From Prunella strophiata (lineage: Eukaryota; Chordata; Aves; Passeriformes; Prunellidae), in NCBI GenBank assembly GCA_036583965.1, contig JAZBQD010000013.1, positions 7,558,763 to 7,622,762 of the forward strand: 64,000 nt of DNA, written 5' to 3'. Under the pieces are notes generated by a model. It made no database searches and had not been told where the DNA came from. It saw only the letters and a program-made list of their open reading frames with translations. Below, piece after piece: positions 56,005 through 64,000 of the stretch. The position numbers were made by a program, and so were the translations under genes. Each line of letters opens with the position of its first letter. Position 1 is the stretch's first letter.

Positions 56005-56022
56005 TTTTTTTTTTTCTTTTTT
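56005..56022. repeat. Poly-T tract with C interruption
   Basis: T11-C-T6 following GGGGA. It is a short homopolymer of low information. Confidence 0.88.
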
Positions 56023-57163
56023 ACTTAATTTAGAATATATAAATAATCAACTCATTCTTGATTTGGAAGATGGCAGGATAGGAGATACATAAGTCACAAG
56101 TGTCACTGAAACTAGACACGTGGTTTTCAGATGACAACTGCCAAAGGAAACACTGCCACAGGAGTTAAAATCCAAAATGCTTAAAATTCACACCAGAGCG
56201 CTAAAGGAGACCTCAAAGCCATCCCTCAGTATTAACCTTAACTGCTCATACTCCCAGGTCAACACAAAGGAAGAGTACATGTATTTATTCTATAAAGCAC
56301 CCTTTATTTACAGGAACACCAGCAATGAGAATTTCCTTCAGTGGGGAAGGGGAATTCACACTATGGTGAGATACAAAGAAAAACAAACCAAAAAACCACC
56401 TTACATCTCCCAAATGATTCTACCATTAAGTTCCACCCTAAACACTGAGAAATTCCATTTCCAAGGGGAAACCCAAGGCTTAGTTAGTCTACTAAACAAA
56501 ATCAGAGATCATTGTAACATCAAGAGACAAACCAACCTAGAATACCACAATGAACTACCACATATGCAACAAAAGTTCCTTTCAGGATTAAAAAAATAAA
56601 TAAAATACTTTCTTAGTTCAGTACTGTCCCCTAAGCCATATACTCACTTCTACACTTTCTTCCCTCTCATGGGCATAGAAGGTTTCAATTCTTACTATTT
56701 TTAAAAAGCATTACAGCAGATTTTAAACCCTCTTAAAAAACCAATGTACACCAAAATACAGATTTTCTCCAAAGCAGAAGAAAACCACCTGTTGCAGTCA
56801 AGTTCACCAGAGAACACAGTTCCACACCACACAAAATGACCTTGCCATTTCACTCATTTTCATGGGTATATACTGCTTTAAAGTGCTTTTGCCTTAACCA
56901 TCCCCTTCCCTTGCTGCTGCATGACACCAGCCAAACATCACCCATGGTCCAAGACAGTGCTGCAGGGAAAAATCCACACAATGTAGACTATTTTCTTTCT
57001 AGTTTTACAGGGATTTAGGAAATGCACACCATCGTTATGTCCAAGAACACAACCTCAAACATAACACACCTGGTTGGTGTGACAAAGGTGAATTCTGCTC
57101 ATACTCTTCCCTCTGAGGTGTCAACCACAGTGGTTGCAGAGGTGCACACATGTTGTTTTCTAA

Positions 57164-57519
57164 CATGTTGGTAAATACACTATAAATCAGTTAATTTCAG
57201 GTGGTGCTCTCTTACATGTTAGTAAATACAGTAGAAATCAGTTAATTTCAGGTGGTATTCTCTGACATGTTGGTAAATATAGTAGAAATAGGTTAATTTC
57301 AGGTGGTATTCTCTGACATGTTGGTAAATATAGTAGAAATAGGTTAATTTCAGGTGGTATTCTCTGACATGTTGGTAAATATAGTAGAAATAGGTTAATT
57401 TCAGGTGGTATTCTCTGACATGTTAGTAAACATAGTAGATATCAGTTAATTTCAGGAAGCTGTTCTCGTACATGCTTGTAAATATAGTAGAAATGGGTTC
57501 ATTTCAGGTGGCACTGAAC
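57164..57519. repeat. 51-bp minisatellite, about seven copies
   Basis: The unit begins CATGTTGGTAAATATAGTAG and ends GTGGTATTCTCTGA. Copies begin at 57164, 57215, 57266, 57317, 57368, 57419 and 57471, so the period is exactly 51 bp for the first six. Three central copies (57266-57418) look identical; the outer ones carry substitutions and the last has one extra base and decays. Every copy carries TTAATTTCAGG; the first five and the seventh continue as CAGGTGG (an E-box core CAGGTG), while the sixth has CAGGAAG. The identical centre with diverged edges is the usual sign of ongoing tandem exchange. It lies about 2 kb inside intron 1. Confidence 0.95.
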
Positions 57520-59294
57520 TTTTTTTGCAAGAATTTTAAAGCAGATCATTTTGCAAAGACTTTTTCTTTTTTCTTTTTAAAGAAAAACCAGAAGTGTTTC
57601 CACAAACAGAAGTACCTTGGGGTTGCAGATATTTAAGGTCACTTTTTACCCTTGTGTACCTTATTATCAAGGTTTGGCTGATTCAACAACAAGGCTCTCC
57701 CCATCTGAAAAGCCCAGAGTTTTCCCCATCAGCCTGGAGGGACTGCACTATCATTTGAATTCTATTTCCTGATAATTTGCTCATCATGGTAGAAAATTTC
57801 TGCAGGAAGATGAATTTTACTTTCTTCTCTGACAGCTCAGTAGAGACTCAGGGGTTTAATTGGACCTATCTGCTGATGCATATTTGACTAAGATCATACC
57901 CAATAAAAAAAAAAAACAAGGTTACACAGACAGGTCTAGGGCTTGGTTTAGAGGCACAGAAAGCAGATTGCTCACTCATTATCAGTTCTGCATACACAAA
58001 GTAGCTGGCTTTCCTGTTAGGACAACACCCCACAAATGACAGCACAAAAAGCCAAAAAAAAGCCATCACCAAGCTAACACAAACCTTCTTCCCTCTCCAG
58101 CACCTGCACACCCAGAGCTGCTCAGGGACCACTGGGCTAAATGTTCTGCTGAGCAGAACCCCTGGCTTCCCCAGCAAGGGTCCAACACCAAGGCCACTGC
58201 TGACACCTCCACGGGCACACAGGGACCATCCCTGGGACTCTGAGAAGTTGGTCCCACAGGCAAAAAACTCCTGACAACCACGATGCCACCAGAGGCCTGC
58301 GTGGCAGGAGGGGTGGGCTGGGGAGCAGCAAAGCCCATGAACAAAATGGGACCTCTCAGTGTGAGCCAAAGGCATTAAAGATCCCAGGGCAAATTCATCA
58401 GCCCACGCAGAACTCTCTACTACTGTAACACAGGTTAACAGATACACAAGAGGCAGGAAATCCAAAGAAGGGAGAGCACCCAAAACTTTGCCCATGTTTC
58501 CACCATGGTGTGTCAAAGAAAGTGGGCAAAAGCACCAGAATTGCTCATATTTACTGGGAATTCAAGCTTTTACACCCAACAAGCAACTTGTGAGGGGCTT
58601 CCTCTCGACAACTCACTTCTTCCAACTGTACACAAACAAAACAAAAATCAAAAGCCAAAGTCATAGTTTGTCAATGCCCCTCTGAAAATATTAAATTTCC
58701 TGCTCTGCTCAACTTAGCTCAGACAAGGCAGGCAGTATTTGCTCAGCAAATATTGTTTGTAATAAGTTAGACAAGCAATATTTTTTGCCAGCCTATTAAC
58801 ACCAGAAAAATATGTACAGTCAACAAGAGATGAAGAATTTGTTCAATTACTTCAAAAATGGGAATTACAACCGAGGGATTATTATCCATTTAAACATCTC
58901 TTTTCCACAAAATGTCAAACACTAGCCATTTGCTAACAATCTCCGGAGACAGATAAAGTAACATTTTGGCAATGCAAACACAAACTCCCGAGCTGGAGGA
59001 GGGGGGAGTGGGAGGAAGGAGGGCGGGAGGGGGGGAAGCTCCACCATTCACAACAATGCCGGACCATCCCAACACGCCAGGAATATTTTGCAGCCAATTA
59101 AAACCCCAAACAAACATCTGACTCGCCCGAAGTGATGGCGAACACCGGCCGGAGCCGGGCAGAGGAGGGGACCGGGGGAGGGAAGGAGCAAGGAGAGGGA
59201 GGGGGGCAGCAAGTTGCCAGCGGAGAGCCGCGATCCCCGGGGCTGGCCCGGCACCCTCCCGACCGCAGCCCCGGGATCCCCCCGGGCTGACACC

Positions 59295-59853
<559 letters not shown>

Positions 59854-59932
59854 AGAAGGCCAGGAGCGAAGGGGGGGGTGGGTGGGTGGGAGTGGGGGGG
59901 GCGCGGGGGGAGAGAAAAGTCGCCCCCCTCCA

Positions 59933-59940
59933 ACTCACCG
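59933..59940 (-). other. Consensus-like cryptic or alternative splice donor in the 5' leader
   Basis: On the minus strand the sequence GAAGCG/GTGAGTTGG matches the vertebrate donor consensus at positions +1 to +6 (GTGAGT). It lies about 165 bases upstream of the start codon. If used, it would define a non-coding first exon that skips the coding exon described above. The match is visible; use is inference. Confidence 0.4.
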
Positions 59941-59965
59941 CTTCCCCTCTCCAAACCCCGGAGAC

Positions 59966-60023
59966 CTTAAAAAATAATAATAATAATTAAAAAAAAAAAA
60001 ATCAACAACAACAACAAAAAAAA
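59966..60023 (-). other. Second A/T-rich islet in the 5' leader
   Basis: A run of AAT triplets, poly-A and CAA triplets (AATAATAATAATT, A13, then CAACAACAACAA) forms a second islet about 110 bp further from the start codon. Between the two islets the sequence is strongly G/C-rich. The paired islets are likely simple-repeat expansions; any regulatory role is unknown. Confidence 0.85.
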
Positions 60024-60211
60024 TCCTGCTGTTCAGAGCCTCGGATCCAGGGCGATGATAATCCACAGAGCAAGGCTGGGTGGCGGTGGCGGTGGGGCGA
60101 GCGGCACACACACACAAAAAATATTAAATCCACGGAATGACCTTGACAAATTTCCACCCCCCGCCTCCCCCCACCCCCCAAAAAAAGCAACGACGGGAAG
60201 AGGAGGGGAGG

Positions 60212-60237
<26 letters not shown>
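60212..60237. repeat. Poly-A tract (26 A) in the CpG island
   Basis: An uninterrupted run of about 26 A on the + strand (T on the gene's sense strand) sits between a purine-rich stretch and GAGAAGGGGGGGAAG. With the A/T islets it gives the 5' leader several low-complexity segments of opposite base composition. Confidence 0.95.
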
Positions 60238-60242
<5 letters not shown>

Positions 60243-60430
60243 GGGGGGGAAGATTTATCTGGATCAGGACGAGGACACCTCGGATTCACTCGGCGCGGAG
60301 GAGAGAGGCAGATCCAGGAGGCTCGACCCAGCTCGGGATAATCCAGGCGCGGCGCCCCCTCCCCGGGGGCAGCGCCGCTCCGGGGCCCCGCTCCGGCCGC
60401 CGCGCACCGCCGGGGGGCCGCCGCCGCCGC

Positions 60431-60468
60431 CGCGCTCGCGCCAACTGGAATCCCTGGGCAGCCCCCGC
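60431..60468. repeat. Shortened, diverged unit at the gene-proximal end of the array
   Basis: The segment reads CGCTCGCGCCAACTGGAATC then CCTGGGCAGCCCC. It shares the start and the end of the embedded unit but lacks the central TTTCTTGCCGCGG ... GAGACA part. It is either an old decayed copy or the ancestral single-copy sequence from which the array was built. It marks the boundary between the array and unique 5' leader sequence. Confidence 0.7.
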
Positions 60469-60490
60469 CGCCGCCCGCCGCCGCCGCCGC

Positions 60491-60580
<90 letters not shown>

Positions 60581-60608
60581 CGCCGCCGCCGCCCGCCGCC
60601 GCCGCCGC

Positions 60609-60668
60609 CGCGCTCGCCGCCCAACTTTCTTGCCGCGGAACGAGCGAGACAATCCCTGGGCAGCCCCC
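60609..60668. repeat. Embedded unit, copy 1
   Basis: This complex unit inside the CCG array begins GCGCTCGCCGCCCAAC, continues through TTTCTTGCCGCGG and ACGAGCGAGACAATCCC, and ends TGGGCAGCCCC before triplets resume. It contains an inverted repeat (CGCTCG ... CGAGCG) around a central CCGCGG, and on the gene's sense strand a GC box GGGCGG. It is separated from copy 2 by the longest triplet segment of the array. Confidence 0.95.
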
Positions 60669-60698
60669 GCCGCCGCCGCCCGCCGCCGCCGCCGCCGC

Positions 60699-60754
<56 letters not shown>

Positions 60755-60801
60755 CGCCGCCGCCGCCGCCGCCCGCCGCCGCCGCCGCCCGCCGCCGCCG
60801 C

Positions 60802-60845
<44 letters not shown>

Positions 60846-60857
60846 CGCCGCCGCCGC

Positions 60858-60928
<71 letters not shown>

Positions 60929-60990
60929 CGCCGCCGCCGCCGCCGCCCGCCGCCGCCGCCGCCGCCGCCGCCCGCCGCCGCCGCCGCCGC

Positions 60991-61076
<86 letters not shown>

Positions 61077-61136
61077 CGCCGCCGCCGCCGCCGCCCGCCG
61101 CCGCCGCCGCCGCCGCCGCCGCCCGCCGCCGCCGCC

Positions 61137-61195
61137 GCGCTCGCCGCCCAACTTTCTTGCCGCGGAACGAGCGAGACAATCCCTGGGCAGCCCCC
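61137..61195. repeat. Embedded unit, copy 2
   Basis: By eye this copy is identical to copy 1 across the whole non-triplet core, including the CCGCGG centre and the TCCCTGGGCAGCCCC end. It is followed after only about 42 bp of triplets by copy 3. Confidence 0.95.
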
Positions 61196-61236
61196 GCCGC
61201 CGCCCGCCGCCGCCGCCGCCCGCCGCCGCCGCCGCC

Positions 61237-61295
61237 GCGCTCGCCGCCCAACTTTCTTGCCGCGGAACGAGCGAGACAATCCCTGGGCAGCCCCC
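61237..61295. repeat. Embedded unit, copy 3
   Basis: By eye this copy is identical to copies 1 and 2 through the core and the CCCTGGGCAGCCCC end. It has the same triplet transition on both sides, which suggests that the duplicated block was the unit together with flanking triplets. Confidence 0.95.
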
Positions 61296-61325
61296 GCCGC
61301 CGCCCGCCGCCGCCGCCGCCGCCGC

Positions 61326-61384
<59 letters not shown>

Positions 61385-61406
61385 CGCCGCCGCCGCCGCC
61401 GCCGCC

Positions 61407-61448
61407 GCGCTCGCCGCCCAACTTTCTTGCCGCGGAACGAGCGAGACA
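61407..61448. repeat. Embedded unit, copy 4 (3' truncated)
   Basis: The unit matches the others up to GAGCGAGACA, then stops and runs into CGCGCGCTCGCC, the start of copy 5. The AATCCCTGGGCAGCCCC end and any triplets are missing, so the junction looks like a deletion or unequal exchange between neighbouring copies. Confidence 0.92.
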
Positions 61449-61450
61449 CG

Positions 61451-61511
61451 CGCGCTCGCCGCCCAACTTTCTTGCCGCGGAACGAGCCGAGACAATCCCT
61501 GGGCAGCCCCC
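61451..61511. repeat. Embedded unit, copy 5 (one-base variant)
   Basis: This is a full-length copy but carries one extra C (GAGCCGAGAC instead of GAGCGAGAC). It is the outermost copy on the upstream side of the gene. Beyond it the triplets become degenerate (CCGCCGCCCTCCGCAGCC) and fade by about 61560. The variant base makes it the most distinct of the full-length copies. Confidence 0.92.
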
Positions 61512-61993
61512 GCCGCCGCCCTCCGCAGCCGCCGCCCGCCCCGCCGCCGCCGACCCCTCCTCGCCGGGGCCGCCGGCGGCTCGCAGCCCCCCGCCGGCGC
61601 GGCTACGGCGCCCCCGTCCCCCCCCTCCGTCCTCCTCTCCTTCCTTATTGCTCTCTCCCCGCCGACCCATCCCTGCCTCCCGCGGCGCTCTCTCCTCCCT
61701 TCCCCCAGAAGCGCTCAGTCGGGCGCTGCCCGATGCCGCCCATTCTCCCCGAGCTGGGACGCGGCGCTAGCACCGCCCGGCCGGCCGCGCATGAGCAGGG
61801 CTGCCAGCTGCGGCGTCATTCCCAGGCGCAGGCCCCGCCGTGCCCCGGCCCCCCCCCTTCCCTCCCTCCTCCTTCCCGCCCCGCCGCCGCCCCGCCTCCC
61901 CTCAGCGCGGGCCGGGGGCGCCGCAGCCCGCCCCAGCCCCCGCGGAAAGTTTCCCCCAGCCCGGCTCCCGCCCCGGGACAGGGCATGCAGGGG

Positions 61994-62345
61994 AGCCGGG
62001 GACGAGCTGCGGGCAGCGGTGGGAGCGGGGCTGAGCTGCGGGACGGGCTGGGGGTCAAACGATGGGGCGAGGAGTGAGCTGGGGGTCGGAGGGTGAGCCA
62101 GGGACAGGGAACGAGCTGCGGGGTGAGTGGAGGATGAAACGCTGGACCGAGGGTCAGGCTGAGGGGTCGCTTGGGGGTTCAGGACAACTTGGGGAACACG
62201 GGAAGAGCTGAGAGACATGGACAGAGCGGAGGGATGAGCTGTAGAACAATCTGTGTGTCAGGGGACAAGTTAGGAAATGAGCTGGTGATGAGGGTGCAGG
62301 ACACGGGAGCTGGACATCAGAGCTGTAGGTGGGACATGGAGCAGT
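61994..62345. repeat. Degenerate G-rich repeats with recurring GAGCTG words upstream of the gene
   Basis: The + strand repeatedly shows GAGCTG followed by GGG or GGGAC (for example GACGAGCTGCGGG, CTGAGCTGCGGGACGGG, GTGAGCTGGGGGTCGG, GAACGAGCTGCGGGGTGAG, AAGAGCTGAGAGAC, ATGAGCTGTAG). Spacing varies between about 18 and 60 bp, so this is a decayed minisatellite or a simple compositional repeat. The G runs could form quadruplexes on the + strand. Confidence 0.45.
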
Positions 62346-64000
62346 GCAAGGGAACCGAGGGTTCAGACTCATGGAATGGAAGCAGGAGACTGTTCATTAG
62401 CTCCTGCTCCCCATCCATTCGTCTTGTTGGGGTTTTATTCGGGCTCTGCAATGCGGGAGGGGGCTGTTCCCTTTCTTGATTCCCCGCAGTTTCAGGCCCT
62501 CTCCTCTCTCCAGCATCACCTGGCCAAAGGCTTGGTCCTCAGGCATTCCCTTGGGACACGGACTGCCTTTGGTGGCAGCTGTGCAGTGCCCGGTGCCAAG
62601 GACAGCACTGGGGAAGGTGTGCCTGGATCAGGGCTCCTGCACAGGGCTGTCCTACATATCACAATGGTAGCAGGACTCAATCCTCCTGTTATCATCTTTT
62701 ATTGCACAAAGTCAGATATTGCAGCGTGTTACCGTCACTTCTGGCTACTCTCTTCCTCGTGTGGGGCTGGCTTTGCTCCGTTGGACTGATTCACCTTAAT
62801 TCCTTACTTCTTCATCTGCTTTCACCTTCCCTGGGGGGTAGCCTTTAGCTCTGGATGTGAGAGGCGTTAGAAAGATGTGAAATAAAGCCTAAAGAAATCC
62901 ATTGAGATTCATATATAAGGGGGAAAAATCCATGAAGGAGATTCAGACTTAGTGGGAGCCGTGGAAGTAAGGGAAGCCAAAAAAATCTCCTGCTGTCTGC
63001 TCCCACTGTGTTCCAGCTCAGCCATCACCAGGGATGGTGGTTTCCTCAGGATGGTGTCCCCAGAAGTGGCAGGCTGGCAGCTGAGTGTCTAACACACTCA
63101 TCAAAAGTTTCAATGTGGGCACTTCAATGCCCATTTTCCCACCATTTTCTTGTGTTCCTGATCTAATTGTAACAACAGAGCAGTCAAAAATTAACCCCCT
63201 TCCAGGACCTGGCCCAAACAGGCTCTTTGAGAAGGGTTTCTGGTGTCTGACAACAGCATTGCCCTACCTTACTTAGACAAGCGCTAAAATGAATATCATC
63301 CTCTCAAAATGTAGCATAGAAACGTCATTTAAATTTGAGCCATTTAAAACCAAAGGTAGAAATCCCATGTGTAGTGCAAAGCCTCTTAATGCAAATAGTC
63401 AGTCATGCATTGCATGCCTCAATCACACTCATATCGGTGTCATTTGTGTCCTAATAAAATCCTATAATCTTTTGCGTGCCAATTAAAGAAGGAAGATAGC
63501 TAAATCTAGCTGCTTCCTCGGGTAATTACAGGCTGGTGGGGAGCCAGGCAGTTATCTGCCCTGGGTTTTGCTGGACTGTGGATTTCCAAAGGGTATTTCC
63601 TCTCCAGTTTCATTAAATGACTGTGCAGTATTTTTAAAAATGTATGGTATTTGAAAGGCACAACCAAGATCCCAGAGATGGTTATTAATTAAAGGTCTCA
63701 GTTTAGATACACCTAGTTTAACAATGGATTGGGTTTAACAACTGCATTTGCTTTACCAGTATTTTAAGGGACACTTTGTAGAAACAAGAATTTGCACTGA
63801 GTTCACTAAGTTATTTTTACACTGGTGAACCTGTCCTTTTATTTACAAGGTACTTCCTATGTTACTTATATCATAAGGGTAAGTCATTAAAAAGATAAAC
63901 TGGGGCATTTTTAAGTTTCTCTTGCTAGGACTCATCTCACTCCTGTTGTGCTATAGGCCCTCCATCATTAACATGCATTTCTAGTTCTCTTTTTTTCATT
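62346..64000. other. Upstream flank with no recognisable gene
   Basis: CpG density falls off by about 62.2 kb and the rest has ordinary intergenic composition. I saw no conserved coding exon, splice structure, RNA gene or full transposon here. Open frames are short, and none resembles a known protein. If the promoter is bidirectional, the divergent transcript would start here, but nothing in the sequence confirms it. Confidence 0.6.

Larger units (their letters stand above)
51000..57100. other. Feature-poor intron stretch upstream of the minisatellite
   Basis: Contains short homopolymers and a short AC repeat but no recognised transposon or exon. The open frames seen here are under 170 codons and unrelated to known families as far as I can tell. 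Confidence 0.55.
60420..61560. repeat. Compound CCG/CGG triplet array with embedded 58-bp units
   Basis: The + strand is almost entirely CCG triplets, so the gene's sense strand is CGG/GGC. Triplet runs are separated by single extra C bases that shift the frame. The longest uninterrupted runs I traced are 60991-61076 (about 28 triplets) and 60858-60928 (about 23). Non-triplet units of about 58 bp interrupt the array at about 60609, 61137, 61237, 61407 and 61451, with a shortened diverged one at about 60431. Triplet segments between units are roughly 142, 468, 42 and 111 bp, about 250 triplets in total by rough count. It lies 650-1800 bp upstream of the start codon. Such arrays are unstable and hard to assemble, so the exact length should be treated as provisional. 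Confidence 0.93.

Noticed and set aside
57164..57519. CRISPR-like array
   Set aside because: The repeats are contiguous with no unique spacers, the source is a vertebrate, and the period is a classic minisatellite.
57866..58516. Minus-strand open frame of 216 codons
   Set aside because: It begins at TTG; the first ATG gives about 209 codons. The translation is Cys/Trp/Ser-rich without any domain I recognise and it lies in intron 1. Treated as chance or as reading through an old repeat.
60055..62096. Open frames of 390-650 codons on both strands through the GC-rich region
   Set aside because: They are stop-free only because CCG/CGG triplets contain no stops. Several begin at TTG instead of ATG, they translate to homopolymers, and they overlap each other on both strands.
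62346..64000. Divergent gene sharing the CpG island
   Set aside because: No conserved coding exon or convincing splice donor was found on the + strand. A non-coding divergent transcript remains possible but cannot be shown.

Overview
This is a vertebrate nuclear window, most likely from a bird and possibly a songbird. The evidence is a CR1-type LINE 3' end near 10.8 kb, several old MIR-like SINE fragments, a possible avian ERV LTR near 2.1-2.4 kb, the almost complete absence of long coding ORFs, and one CpG-island promoter with a single confident coding exon. Nothing in it looks bacterial, and there is no operon, CRISPR array or complete mobile element.

The only protein-coding feature I can support is the first coding exon of a gene on the minus strand, 59476-59769. 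It encodes 98 residues that match the N-terminus of the AUTS2/FBRS/FBRSL1 family and look most like FBRSL1 (fibrosin-like 1), a nuclear protein of the AUTS2 family linked to variant Polycomb PRC1 complexes. The exon ends at a GT donor in phase 0. Everything below it (1-59475) reads as the large first intron, since I could not find exon 2. Positions about 59.1-62.1 kb form the CpG-island promoter and 5' leader. Positions 62.2-64.0 kb are upstream flank with no recognisable gene.

The most striking structure is a compound array at about 60.42-61.56 kb in the presumed 5' leader or promoter. It holds roughly 250 CCG triplets (CGG on the gene's sense strand), broken by single extra C bases. Five near-identical copies of a complex unit of about 58 bp, plus one shortened and diverged copy, are embedded in it. 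Two A/T-rich islets, a consensus-like splice donor and long homopolymers lie between this array and the end of the exon.

The intron contains sparse old repeats (CR1, MIR-like, a possible LTR), a seven-copy 51-bp minisatellite at 57.16-57.52 kb, a local pair of about 170-bp direct repeats 4 kb apart (30.3 and 34.4 kb), many homopolymer tracts, and a few CpG-bearing or motif-rich stretches that could be regulatory. All identifications come from reading the sequence by eye. No alignment or database search was run.
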